Shown one piece after another: positions 39,590 to 51,656 of a stretch of DNA of 64,000 bases. Position 1 is the stretch's first letter, and every line of letters begins with the position of its first letter. Location: NCBI RefSeq assembly GCF_010093535.1, contig NW_022985171.1:898516-962515 (forward strand). The letters are read 5' to 3'. The position numbers were made by a program, and so were the translations under genes. The DNA is from Lindgomyces ingoldianus (Eukaryota; Ascomycota; Dothideomycetes; Pleosporales; Lindgomycetaceae). The notes beneath the pieces are model-generated. The model was not told the origin of the DNA and searched no databases. It saw only the letters and a program-made list of their open reading frames with translations.

Positions 39590-41656
39590 TATATAGTATT
39601 AATTTTTAAGAATAAACTGTTCTACATATCCTTTAGGTTCTAGGCTGTAGATGTCCTTTACAGTTACATAGTAAAGAAATGTAGTATTAGTAAAGTAGTT
39701 AATAATCTTCTTACTTTTTTTATTATTTAAGTTATTATTATTATGTAACTTTTTTTTTTTACTTTAGTTTACTTTTAAACTTTTAAATGTATATATTTAC
39801 TTTTTTATATGTTAGTGTCTTGTTATAGAATTTTTTATATAAAGAGATATATTAGCGTTTTGCATAAAATTAATTTATGTAAGAATAATTTATTAACTAA
39901 CATTTTTTTTATAATAAATAAAGCATTACTTTAATTATATAAAGGACTATAGTTTAAATAATTCTTTATATCCTCTTAGGCTTCTTCTATATTGTTAATA
40001 GCTATATATACATAGTAAGCTATATTGCTTATTAGTGTAGTACACATTTTAGAATTTATTTATAAATGTATTATTTTATTAATTAATTATAACCTAAAGT
40101 GCTAAATAAAGGTTACTGTATAGTGCTTTATATATAAGCTTAATTAAAAACATTACTTATTTAAGTTTAAGTTGCCCTTAGCATACTTATATAATAGTAG
40201 TATAAAGCAGTATCTTGCTTTAAAATTATAGACTAAAAGCTTTTTATATAAGAGTAAGTTTATTAATTATAGCTTTAAAAGCTTTATATAAAGTTTTTAT
40301 AAAGTTTTTTTACTTACTTTATATAAAGCTTATTATTATTTAATTTATCTAATACTAGTTATAGTTTATATTAGTATTAAAGTAATTACTAAGCTGCTTA
40401 TATAGTAACTTTTATAATTATTTTAGACTAATATTATAAAGGTAGAACATATGTGCGCGCTTTTTAAAAATATTAGGAAAAATGCTTATATATAATGCTT
40501 TAGAAATAGTAAGGCATTAGTAAAGCTTAATAAATACTATAGCCTTATTAGCTAGAATATTATATAGTTGCCTTATATAGTTATTTTTTTTTATACTTTT
40601 TAGAATTATATAACCTTCTTAGGTGTAAGGTTCTCTACTGTAATATCTTATATAAGTAGAAGTTAGTATAGATTGTATAGTAATTAAATTATATGCAGTA
40701 GGTACAAGCTTTAAGAAATCTTATGTAGAGCTGTAGCTATAGGAACATGTAGCTGCCTAGTTATACTTTTATATAGTAAGCTATTATAAAGTAGTTATAC
40801 TAATTATAAAGAAAGTATTAGGTCTATAAGTAATTTATATAAAGATATTCTTTATTATGTTAAGACTAGTAATAGTAGTAATAGTTTTATATAATGCTTT
40901 AGTAAGATAGTAAACATGTGTTTTTTTATAAGTCTATATAGTGTAGTAGCCTTTATTATGTTCTTTTTAAAGCTAATGCTCTTATTTTATAAAGTAGTAA
41001 TTAGTTTTTATAGAAATAGTTAGCTAAGATCTCTAAAGTATATAAGCTTTTACTTTATAAAGTTATTTTAAAAGTTTTTAAGTGTACATATATCTATTAC
41101 ACTTAATGTATAAAGTTTTATAATTAAGTTAGCTATATATAAATTAAGCTTCTTTTTAAGTGTGTTATTTAATAATTTAATTTTATTTACTTAATTTTTA
41201 ATATTTATCTGCTTTACTAAAGTCTTTACTAAAATGCCTATAAAAAGTATATATTAGTTATACATTAATATGTTATGTTAGCTAGTTATAGATAGAGCTA
41301 GCGTTGCTTATTACTTTATAGTAGTTAATTATGTGTTATTGCGCACTGTCTTACTTTTTATTGTACGCTGCCTCTAAACAGCCTTGTGTAAAAAGATAAA
41401 ACAAACCTTCTAGTGTTAAACAAGCACTACTATTTATATAATACCTTTAAATAGTATTGTATAGACAAGTTTCTTACTTTTACTTAAGTAACTAAATAAA
41501 GATTTATAGCTACTTATATATAAATTAGACTCTATCTTTACTTTTACTAATTTATAGTTAAAGTAGTAAAGAAAAGGATTCTTTTTATACATAAACTTTT
41601 AAATAAAAAGGTATAAAAAAAGCTTTCTTTTTTATAGTATTTAAACTACTAATTAG

Positions 41657-41922
41657 TGTTAAATAGACTTTCTACTAGCTAGCACTTAGTGTTAGCAAAT
41701 GCGTACAAGATAGAGAGGTTTGCATAGTGTAAACATTGCATAGAGGTGTTAGGTAACTAGTGTTAATTGCTTCTTGTTTTTCCTCTGTACAGAGGAAAAG
41801 GGGGATATCTAGATGTTCGCGCACAGAGGTTCGCGCACAAGCATCATGTGACATAGATACGTGATCCTGCTCGTGCGTGATTGCTCGTATCCAGGCCGCG
41901 ACGCTGCTGCTGCGTACGGACA
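41657..41922 (-). repeat. N4 right (5') LTR, 266 bp, mosaic
   Basis: Same mosaic as the left copy, with the switch at about 41777-41799. The outer edge (41810-41922) is almost RIP-free. The 82-codon minus-strand frame at 41675-41923 is an accident of that clean stretch. Confidence 0.92.
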
Positions 41923-43299
41923 AGGGCCTATGTTATGTATATAGTGCATATTTACCTAACCTTCTAAGATATCTAGAAAGATGTCTATATACTAAGTTTC
42001 CTAAATATTTAGCTGTTAATATAGATTAATAAAGATTTTTATTTTATCTATAAAAATGTTATATAGTTAACTTATATAGTTATTATTTTTTTTATGCTTT
42101 TTAAAATTATATAATCTTATCTACTAAAAGTTTTTTTTTAGCAGTTTCCCTTTAGAGTAGAAGTTTGTATAGGTTGTAATGTAGTATAGATTATGCAGGT
42201 AGTATTAGTAGTGCATACACTACTGCAGGCAGTAGTGTGTACAATTAAGGGTGTGGAGCAAGCGTTAGGTAGGGTAGCATGTATTGTTTATACAGTAATT
42301 AGTGTAGTGCTAGCTAAAGTGTAAAAGTAGGTAATGCTAGTATATTTAGTGTTAATAGTAGTATTATGTTTAGTCTGCTTCTATGCAGAGCTTTATATAG
42401 TAATAAAGGTTATGTATAAAGCTTTTCTAGTGCAATTACTTTTCTTTATACTATATTATATAGCTTCTAGGCCTTAGTACCTTTAGTGCCTAGCTATAGT
42501 GTAATTCTTTTATTCTTTAGCACTTATATAAGCTCTCTTTTAAATATATAGCTAAGTGCTAAAAAGTCTTATAGTGTTTATTTTTTAAAATTTTTTATAT
42601 ATGCACTTAGAAAAGTAGCGCTTTTTTAAGTTATTATGCATAAATTAGTAATTATATAACTTATGTATAATTAAGTTTATAAGCTTATTAAAGCCTTTAA
42701 CATGTTAATCTTATTATTTTAGTACTTTAGGCTAGTTTTATTCTGTAGTGTTACTTTTAATATCTTTATGTCTTTTATAAGTTATTTATATAATAAGAAT
42801 TATTTCTTATTTTTTCTATTATTACATAAAGTTGTTAGTTGCTAATAAAATTTTATTATAATAGTATAGTTAATTACTTTTCTAGTAAATTACATAGGTA
42901 CTACTATTATCTAGCTGCTAGGTTGTACAGCTTTAATAGCTTTAGTATGCGCCTTACACTATCTCCTTTTTACTTTATATAGTAGCAGAGCTTACTGTAT
43001 AATGTAAAGGATTAATGTGCTATTATTTAGCTACTAGGTTATGCAGCTTTAGTAGCTTTAGTGTGCATTTTATACTATTTTCTCTTTACTTTATATAGTA
43101 GCAGAGCTTGCTGTATAATGTAAAAGATTAATCTACTATTCTAAAAAATAAGTAACTAAATAAAGTACTTTATAAAGTGTAAGTACTTTGCTATTACTTT
43201 TTTTAAAAAATAAGTAATAAAATAAAGTACTTTATAAAGTATAAGTATTTTATTATTACTTTTACTAATTTATAGTTAATTAAATTAACTACTAATTAG

Positions 43300-43579
43300 T
43301 GTTAAATAAGCTCTAATAGCTAGCTGCTTATAGTATAAGCACTTAAGTAGCAAGAGTAAGAGTAGTGTATAGTGTGCATAGTGTATAAAGTAAGTAAAGT
43401 AAGAGTAACATGTTTTTAGTTCTATTACTCTTGTCTTTTTTTTATATAGAGGAAGAGGGGGATATCTAGATGTTTGCGCACAGAGGTTCGCGCACAAGCA
43501 TTATGTGACATAGATACGTGATCCTGCTCGTGCGCGATCGCTCGTATCCAGGCCGCGACGCTGCTGCTGCGTACAGACA
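43300..43579 (-). repeat. N3 right (5') LTR (280 bp)
   Basis: The outer edge (43480-43579) keeps GCGCGATCGCTCG and GGCCGCGACG, mutated in the inner copy at 21500-21559. The 70-codon minus frame here is an LTR accident. Confidence 0.93.
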
Positions 43580-46500
43580 TAGATTATATAAAGAAGTTTT
43601 TATATAAAGTTTATTTTTATAGTAGTTGTAGTATGTTTTAAACTAATACAAGCTAGATTCTACTGCGCTATATAGTAGTTATACAACTCTAAATATTATG
43701 CGTAGAGGAAAGCTCTTTTAGAGTTCTTTTAGTAGTTGTGTAAACAACGTTTGTATAAGTTTATTTATTAACTATACATACACTTAAGTAATATTACATA
43801 GCTTATAGTGCATACTGTATAAAGCTATTAGTAATAGGCTAATAGCTTGAATTAACCTCTAACTTATTTTCTAAATTATAGAAGACTGTGTAAGGATCTT
43901 CTTCTTTTTCTTATTAAAATATTTTGTAAATACTAGTCTTAATTTTTTATATAGCTATGTTAATTTCTTTTTAACTTTATATATAAGATAAAAGTTAAAG
44001 ATCTGTCCCTTATAAACTAATAAATTATATAAAAGTACTTTAAACATGCTGCTTATAATTAGGCTTTTTATTTCTATATAGTCTAATTCTTTAAATAGTT
44101 TTTTAGGTGTTATAATTATACTGTCTATATAAAGCTTAATTACTAAAGCGTAGTTATTTTTTTTTTCTAGGTTAGAAATATTATGTCTTATATAAGATTC
44201 TTACATAGTTTTCTATAGCCTCTCTTAGCTAGTTGTAGTTCTAGTTTGTACAATAAATCTAATACTACTTAAGAGGCTGTTTTATGTAGTTTATTAATTA
44301 GAGTTAGTTGCTTATATAGACAACCTTTTTTTTATGCTTATAAAAGATCCCTTTGTACTAGAGCTAGTTTGTCTAGATCTAGCAGTTCTTATGCAGGTTT
44401 ATCTTTATCTTTTATACAATAATATAGTATAACTTGTGTGCAGTAGAGTCTTACTAGACTATTCTCTATCTTAATAATAATGTCTAGGGCCTTAATTCCC
44501 TTTACTATGTGCAGTTTTATCTATCCCTTTTTCTTTTACTATGTTTTTACCTTAAAACTAAGTAAGAGATTTAGGACTTTATATAATATTAAGCTATTTT
44601 AGGTGTTAATTATATTATTAATATTAACTTTTACCCTTTTACTTTAAAGCATCTTTATTGCCTTTTATACAGCGTTAGCCTGCATAGCAATGTTAGAGGA
44701 TAGTGCAGAATCTATGTTAATTCTTAGGTATGTTCTAAATATAAGTAATGTAGGTATAAAACTATTTAGTTTTACTATATTATTTAGGGCTTTAACAGCT
44801 ATCTATAACACTAATTTATTATTTGTATAATTATCTAATTCTGCATAGAGGATGTTATATGCATGTTGCAGTAGTGCGTGCGCGCGCTTAATCTTCCCTA
44901 TAGCCTAATAGGCTTTTACTAGCATTTGTTAACATGTTGCTCCTATAATCTTTACATAATTCTAGAAATCTTTAGATGCAAAGTTTATACTAGAGTTATG
45001 TATAATATAATTAAGTAGGCCTTAATATGTGTTAATCTAACACTTGCAGAGCGCGTTCTAGGTATCTTGTGCAGACATTAATTTTAAGAAGGTTGCTGCT
45101 TAGAATAATATATCTATGTTAATTACATATAGTACATCTTAGTTACTAATTTATATAATGTTAATTACTATTTTATAATTAAAGTATAAATTATCTTTAA
45201 TTATAAACTTAAATTTTTATAGTGCTAAGTTATGTAGCTAACATATATAGTAAAACTTCTTAATTTTTTTAAGTATAAAAGAATTAGCGTTGTGTCTAGT
45301 GTTTTTAAGCATTATGTAAAGCTGTTTTATATAGGGATAGCTAAACCTTTTATGTAGTTATTAGAGTTTATGTTTTATAAAAAAAGACATTAATTTCTTC
45401 TTTTATATATTAAAAAATAAGTAACTTTATTTATGTATAACTAAAACTTTAATTTTATTACTTTATATAATTACATTTTATATGTTGTTAAAGTACGCAT
45501 TTATCTAGTCTATGTTAGCAAGAGATAGTACGAAGAGTGTTAGTGTATCTAGTATGTAATATATAACACTACTAACTAAATTAGTAATTTTATAGTACTA
45601 ATTAATTCTATTAATTCTTGTTTTTTAAAGCTAATACTCTTTTTATTTAGTGTCTAGTCTACTTTTATATAAAAAAATTTTTATAGGTATACTTTAAGTT
45701 ATAACTTTCTTATAGTAGAAATTCTTATAGCGCTAGTATCCTATAGTTTACCTTAGTATACTATATAATATTAATCTTTAAGAATAAACTGTTCTGCGTA
45801 TCCTTTAGGTTCTAGGCTGTATATGTCCTCTGCTGTCGCACAGTAGAGAAATGCAGTAGAGGTAAGGTAGTTAATAATCTTTTTACTTTTTTTTTTATCT
45901 AAGTTGTTGTTATATAACTTCTTTTCCTTTTACTTTAGTTTACCTTTAAATTTCTAAATATACATGCTTACCTCTTTACATGTTAGTGTCTTATTATAGA
46001 ATTCTTTATATAAGAAGATGTACTAGTGTTTTATATAAAACTAATTTATAAAAAGATAATTTATTAACTAATATTTTTTCTTATAGTAAATAAAGTATTG
46101 CTTTAATTATATAAAGAAGTGTAATTTAAATCCCTTTAGACTTTTTCTACATTATTAAAAACTACATATATAAGATAAGTTATATCTTTTATTAGTGTAG
46201 TACATGTTTTTTAATTTATTTAGGAACGTGTTATTCTACTAATTAATTATAACCTAAAGTGCTAAACAGAGGTTACTATATAGTGCCTTATATATAAGCT
46301 TAATTAAAAACATAGCTTATTTAAGCTTAAGTTATCTTTAGCATATTTATATAATAGTAGTGTAAAGCAGTATCTTACCTTAGAATTATAGACTAAGAGC
46401 TTTTTATATAAAAGTAAGTTTATTAATTATAGCTTTAAAAGCTTTATATAAAGTTTTTATAAAGTTTTTTTACTTAATTTATATAAAGCTTATTATTATT

Positions 46501-47823
46501 TAATCTATTTAATACTAGTTATAATTTATGTTAGTATTAAAGTAATTACTAAGCTGTTTATATAAGACCCTCTACATCTTCCTAAGGCTAATATTATAAA
46601 GGTAGAACATGTGTGCATAGCCTTTAAGAATATTAGGGAAGATGCTTGTGTATAAGGCCTTATAAATAGTAAGGTGTTAGTAGAGCTTAATAAATACTAT
46701 AGCCTTATTAGCTAAAATATTATATAGTTGCCTTATATAGTTATTCTTCTTTCTTTATGCTTTCTAGAATTATATAACCTTCTTAGGCGTAAGGTTCTTT
46801 GCTATAATATCTTATGTAAGTAAAAGTTAGTATAGATTGTATAGTAATTAAATTATATGTAGTAGGTACAAGCTTTAGGGAATCTTATGCAGAGCTGTAG
46901 CTACAGGAATATGTAGCTGCCTAGTTGTGCTCTTGTACAGTAAGCTATTACAAGGTAGTTATACTAATTATAAAGAAAGTATTAGGTCTGCAGGTAATTT
47001 ATATAGAGATATCCTCTATAGCGTTAGAACTAGCGCTAGTAGTAATAGTTTAGTACAGTAGTCTAATAAAATAGTAAAAGCATGTTCTTTCTTTATAAGT
47101 CTATATAGTGTAATAGCTTTTATTTTGTCCTTTTTAAAGCTAATGCCTTTATTCTATAAAGTAGTAATAAGTTTTTATAAAAATAATTAGCTAAAATTTT
47201 TAAAGTGTATAAGCTTTTACTTTATAAAGTTATTTTAGAAGTTTTTAAAAGTTTATACATCTATTATGCTTAACACGCAGAGTTCTATAATTAAGTTAGC
47301 TGTGTATAAATTAAGCTTATTCTTAGGTGTGTTATTTAATAGTTTAATTTTATCTACTTAATTTTTAATATTTATCTACTTTGCTAGAGTCTTTGCTAAG
47401 ATGCCTACAAAAAGTATATATTAGTTATACGTTAATACATTATGCTAGCTAGTTATAGATAGAGCTGGCGTTGCTTATTGCTCTATAGTAGTTAGTTATG
47501 CGTTGTCGCGCGCTGTCTTACTTCTTGTTATACGCTGCCTCTAAACAGCCTTGTGCAAAAAGATAAAACAGACCTCCTAGCGTTAAACAAGCACTACTAT
47601 TTATACAGTACCTTTAAATAGTATTATATAGACAGGTTTTCTGCTCTTAGTTAAGTAACTAAATAAAGATTTATAGCTACTTATATATAAATTAGACTCT
47701 ATCTTTACTCTTACTAATTTATAGTTAAATTAGTAAGGAAAAGAATTTCTTTTATATATAATCTTTTAAATAGAAAGGTATAAGAAGAGCTTTCTATCTT
47801 ATAGTATTTAAACTACTAATTAG

Positions 47824-48037
47824 TGTTAAATAGACTCTATGCTAGCTATGCAAGGCAAAGAGGTTTGCACAGTGGACACATCGCGCGGGGGGGGGGGTTT
47901 GCAGGTAACTGGTGTTGATTCTTCTTGTTCTAAGTCTGTGCGAAGGAAAGGGTATTTATCTGTCTGTGCGTACAACTGTGACACAAGACTATGTCACGTG
48001 ACGCCTAACCGCGTATCCAAATACTGCCATTTGGACA
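47824..48037 (-). repeat. N7 right (5') LTR, 214 bp
   Basis: Starts TGTTAAATAG and ends TTTGGACA. It contains an 11-G run (47887-47897). The outer edge (47930-48037) is clean compared with 60-166. The 68-codon frame 47839-48045 is an accident of this clean DNA. Confidence 0.92.
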
Positions 48038-48877
48038 AAAAGTAAAATTAACATATAAATAAGTAAGTAACTTTATAAAAGTAAAAAGTTGCTAGTGTTT
48101 ATACATAAGTATAGCTATGTCTGTACACATGTATAGCTAAATTAGGTTACCTAAAACATTAGCTATCTAGCCTATGTGTTAAGGGCTATGTGTACTTAAG
48201 AACTTTTTTTATTGTATAAAAAGAAAGAGTAGTAGTTAATAACAAGAAGATCTTTGCCTACTTACCTCTTAGTACGCCTCTTAGGCGTACGTTTGTTTAA
48301 TTGAACCTAGGTTAACTAACACTTTATCTCTTTTTAAAGTGTAACTTTATGCCTAAATTTAAGCTCTTTTTTAAAGTTTAAAAGTTATGTAATTTTATAT
48401 TACTTTAAATTTAATCTAAAAAGTTAAATAAATTTTACTAAGCTAAATTTTTTATTACACTTACACTTTACTTTATGCTTTTAGTATGTATTCTAAAGAA
48501 ATTTTTAATAGAAACTTTTAGGCTTTTCTAGAGGTTTCTAGAGTGTTCTAGGGCTCCTTTAGGCTAGAGGACTCTATACTACCCTCTATCTGTTCTAGAG
48601 AGTCTTTATTTTAACTACTTTTAAACTTTTCTTTAGCTAGCTACTTTTACTAGCTATTTTTTATTTAATTTTTAAGCTTTTTTATTTTTTATTATTTTAA
48701 TCTAGGCTTTTTTAAGCCTCTTAAGCTTTATTTTATACTTTTTACTACTAATAATATATTTCTTAGCTAGTAAGTAGTTAGATAGAATTACTTTAGCTAT
48801 AAATAAAGCTTTAGTTATTATTAATCTTTGCCTAACTTACCTTAATAAGATTATAAGCAGGATTATAGTGTATAAGC
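48038..48877. other. RIP-degraded AT-rich DNA, unclassified
   Basis: TpA-saturated DNA with no long frame. On the minus strand about 48480-48870 can be read as a Gln/Lys-rich sequence if TAA and TAG are taken as Gln, suggesting an old element. I could not assign a family. It contains a near-perfect palindrome at 48272-48290 (GTACGCCT, 3-nt loop, AGGCGTAC). It is continuous with 49173-49560 once the solo LTR is removed. Confidence 0.5.
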
Positions 48878-49167
48878 TGTAACAATTCTCACAAATTGTT
48901 CTATCTCAGGTCGCTCAGATCCTATCTGAAGGGTCCCTGTATCGGCCCCAACTATAACTCAACCCTGTCCCCTGCAGTTACCCCTATTTACCTAAGTATT
49001 TAGTCGCACCTTTTCTCTTAGCTAGCTTAGTAGTTTTCTAATATTCTTTTGTACAAGGCCTATAGGTGTTAATAGCATTCCCAGGTTCCGAGTCCCCACG
49101 CACTCCCATATGCCTCTGAGTGGATTCCCACCGCATTCAGACCTATTGTCTTGCCTGTGCTGTTACA
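48878..49167. mobile_element. Solo LTR, 290 bp
   Basis: Starts TGTAACA and ends TGTTACA (7-bp terminal inverted repeat), flanked by TSD TAAGC at 48873-48877 and 49168-49172. It has no partner LTR or internal region in this window, so it is a solo LTR left by LTR-LTR recombination or a fragment captured from elsewhere. It is much less RIP-mutated than its surroundings, apart from its middle (about 48990-49050). Family unknown, and orientation not determinable. Confidence 0.85.
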
Positions 49168-49172
49168 TAAGC

Positions 49173-49560
49173 TAAGTATAATTTTACTATACAATTTTTT
49201 TATTAAAAAGAATTATAACATCTAGATTTATAATACCTACATTTATTAAAGCTTATTAAAGCTTAAGTGCACTAATAACCTTTTAAAGTGTAATAGCTGC
49301 TATAAAGGTAGTAAAGACTACTATTAAGTAAGTTATTTTAAAGCTATTTATAGCTATTTAGGGGGTTTTTAAAGTGCTTCTTAGTTCTTTTTACTAATTT
49401 TTAGGTTATAGTGCTTAGAGGACTATTACTTAGTAATTATAACTATTATAAGCACTATCTTTAGCAGTTTTTTTTTAGCTTAAGACCTAAATTAACTTTA
49501 GTAAACAATCTAACAGCAAGCCTGCATTAGGAAAGGGAGGCACTCTATTTAGGCAATCTA
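49173..49560. other. RIP-degraded AT-rich DNA up to gene-island border
   Basis: Continuation of 48038-48877. Composition changes sharply at about 49500-49560, where CpG-containing, balanced sequence starts. No gene seen. Confidence 0.6.
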
Positions 49561-49618
49561 GGCCTTGCTTACAGTTTTCGCGCTAACGTCTGAACCAGCA
49601 ATTAACCTTGACGTCCAC

Positions 49619-49720
49619 TATAAAAAGCTCTCTTTGCTGTTATTTTCCCTCTCTCCCCTCATCCTTTTCTCTCTACTCTCACCCCTCCGTCCGCACTCTC
49701 CTCGCCTACTCCAACTGCTC
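49619..49720 (+). promoter_or_regulatory. Promoter-like TATA box and CT-rich tract
   Basis: TATAAA at 49619-49624 is followed by about 85 bp of CT-rich sequence, a common arrangement around fungal transcription starts, and an inverted CCAAT (ATTGG) near 49722. I could not identify an intact gene downstream. The 148-codon frame across it (49565-50011) is low-complexity and probably a by-product of the CT-rich composition. Confidence 0.3.
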
Positions 49721-50887
49721 TCATTGGGTCTCGGCGCATCCTTTATGAGGCATTTTTCAAATCTACCGCCGCCGCCCATCACCGCTCTGCCTCCCCTCGA
49801 CCCTGTTATTTCCCCCTATCCTGGCTGCGCCGTCCAGCTTCTCGTGCCCCGGCGATTGCAGCTGCTAGAGCTGATTCTGAGCTTGCATTCGCACGCGTTT
49901 GGCGGCCCACCCACTTTCCATTCTCGTGCTGTCGCGCACTCTCGCCTCTCGCCTTTCTCCATCGCAAGCTCTCCCTCTTCTCTCGCAGGATGTTCGCTCA
50001 CCTCACGTTAGTAGCAGCTGCGGTTGAAGGGCGGACCTCGCTACCTGTGGCATAGCCATACCGGCATGTGCGGTCCTGTAACCCCCTCTCTCCCGGACTC
50101 GCTGATGGCATTTACTGCGCCCTTTCCTATTCCTGTTTCGAGCGGACGAATACGTAGCTCTCACGCCATTATCTCAGCTCTGATACGCCTATATTGCGCC
50201 CCGCTCCTCTGGTTGAATACGCTGGACCAATCCTTCAGGCGGCGATGTAGTCATTCACCTGCATGACACATTAATTTGGGCCGTCCTGGCGTCTACGTTA
50301 ACGCTATGGTTCCAGCAGGATGCTCCGCCTCGCATGAGGCATACGACGTTGCTGTAACATGGCAATGCAACCGGCAGGGGTCTGATATCTGGAAGCTGGC
50401 AGCTGACAGCTCGGAGATGGCCTCGGGTGTGCTACGGGAGGCGAACGAAGCCCTGAAGTCCAATAACAAGACGGCACAGGGGCCCTCCGGCGAGAATTAC
50501 GCATTCATGCGTTATCCAGCGCGGACCCGCCCTACGTAAGGAGGGTAGTTGACGATTGAAGAAGAAGCTGGTGATCGGTGGCTTCATTCGAGGTGACATG
50601 GATCCTTGGACAGCTAAAAGGCGCGCATGACCAGGTTGTAACGACCATTTACTAGCCAATCGTCAGATGAGCTAGGCCGACTCTTAATACGATGGGGCCA
50701 CCTACGCCGCTTGGGAGGGCGATACGCGGCCGTTTCGGAGACGCTGATGCTGATCGGCTTCGAGTTTATGCGTCCCCTTTGTAGACAGCGCCCTTGCACC
50801 GCCTGCTGCTCCCCTTTCTTCAATGGATGCGGCATTTATGCAGGCCCTTCACGATCCTCATTCTCGGCGGCGGTATTGACTACGACA
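49721..50887. other. Balanced-composition DNA with short ORFs, no gene assigned
   Basis: Several overlapping frames of 60-95 codons occur on both strands and none stands out. The best candidate is plus-strand 50276-50539, with a central region (S-D-I-W-K-L-A-A-D-S onward) of ordinary coding character and a possible 5' splice site (GTAAGG, about 50535). It may be a decayed gene or upstream exons of the pseudogene that follows. Confidence 0.3.
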
Positions 50888-50893
50888 TATAAA
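50888..50893 (+). promoter_or_regulatory. Putative TATA box upstream of the SANT pseudogene
   Basis: TATAAA 75 bp before the first in-frame ATG (50968). The only support is position and consensus. Confidence 0.35.
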
Positions 50894-51402
50894 GTCGCAC
50901 TTAGTCTAGAGAGGGAGCTACTTCTTTTAAACTCCTCACAGCCAGAGAAGCAGATTGCCACACTGAAATGGCCTCCTCTTGCAGCACCTCTTTACTAGCC
51001 CCTTCGTTTCCTCTGAAAATTGTTCCATACGTTTCTCTGGTGCCTAAGCCTAAGCCAAAATCTAAGGCTAAATTAATGGCTACACTTAAGACAGCAGAGC
51101 ACAGCTGTTTAGGAGTCACCTCTAAAGATGGGGGAGACTAGCTCCATATTGACGATTTCCCAATGCCGGATTTGAATGCATTGGGCTCTCTTAACCTGAG
51201 AGTATCTGCTCTGTTTAGAGCAGCAGACGCTTCTGGTTCGCTAGATTATAGTAATACCCACCCATTGATAGCTACAGGCTAATAGAACCTAACACAAGGG
51301 TGTAGACGTAGTAAGTGGCCTCGGTGCCGCCTCCGAACTACGATTCAAGTGTTGCGAAGACAAACTCGGCTCTGAACGGGTTGTTTGATAGAAGCAGTCT
51401 AG

Positions 51403-51449
51403 GTAAGCGTATAAGTAGATTGCAGTGCTAACTTACTAATTCTCAATAG
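51403..51449 (+). other. Predicted intron 2 of the SANT pseudogene
   Basis: GTAAGC donor, GCTAAC branch site at about 51426-51431, CAATAG acceptor, 47 nt. Splicing joins two open segments in frame (Leu-Glu across the junction). This fits ascomycete intron size and consensus and argues for plus-strand coding. Confidence 0.6.
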
Positions 51450-51656
51450 AATTTCCTTTAATTTTGGAGAGCGATGCAGCCGAAGAGCACCACAGCACAA
51501 CGCAAGTCAAGCCTAGCAATAAAGTATTAGACTATTAAGAGAACGGCTACTACGCAGCTGTTAGGACTAAAGGATTCTATGCTAGGCAGCATAACAATCT
51601 TAACAAAGCTGGCATGCGTGCCCTCTCTGTAGAGGGTATAGATAGTATTTGCCATA

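Larger units (their letters stand above)
23698..41922 (-). mobile_element. N4: recombinant copia element (266-bp LTRs) inserted in N3, holding N5 and N2
   Basis: It survives as 23698-25057, 30726-33202 and 39595-41922, about 6.2 kb when rejoined. AGGG flanks both ends (23694-23697 and 41923-41926), a 4-bp TSD rather than 5. From the left LTR to about 32,980 the interior follows N1 and N3; from about 33,000 to the right LTR it follows N6. The LTR is also hybrid: the left 130 bp match the N6 LTR, the right 130 bp the N1-type LTR. It is RIP-degraded with no usable frame. Confidence 0.88.
21280..43579 (-). mobile_element. N3: copia element (280-bp LTRs) inserted in N7; internally deleted and holding N4
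   Basis: TSD TAGAT lies at 21275-21279 and 43580-43584. It survives as 21280-23697 and 41923-43579. Compared with N1 it lacks about 3.1 kb of integrase and RT sequence: at about 23669-23675 DNA equivalent to N1 position ~10790 is joined to DNA equivalent to ~7700. It also carries extra sequence at 21730-22607 that N1, N2 and N4 do not have. N4 is inserted just beside the deletion junction. Its leader repeats are visible inverted at about 42900-43260. Confidence 0.9.
1..48037 (-). mobile_element. N7: outermost Ty1/copia-type LTR retrotransposon, host of all other elements in 1-48 kb
   Basis: This minus-strand copy is now split into 1-637, 14724-14793, 20683-21279 and 43585-48037. Removing the inserts A, N6 and N3 with one TSD each gives an element of about 5.8 kb, matching N6 (5884 bp), to which its interior aligns throughout. 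It shares the right-hand internal end (ACTAATTAG before the LTR) with N6 and N4. The internal DNA is saturated with TpA and has no long open frame, so it is dead. Copia identity rests on similarity to N6 and N1, where IN precedes RT. The left end lies outside the window, so its TSD cannot be tested; the five bases after the right LTR are AAAAG. Confidence 0.8.

Noticed and set aside
49565..50011. 148-codon plus-strand ORF rich in Leu, Ser and Pro
   Set aside because: It is a translation of a CT-rich promoter-like tract with no domain, and the 5' part lies on the TATA region.
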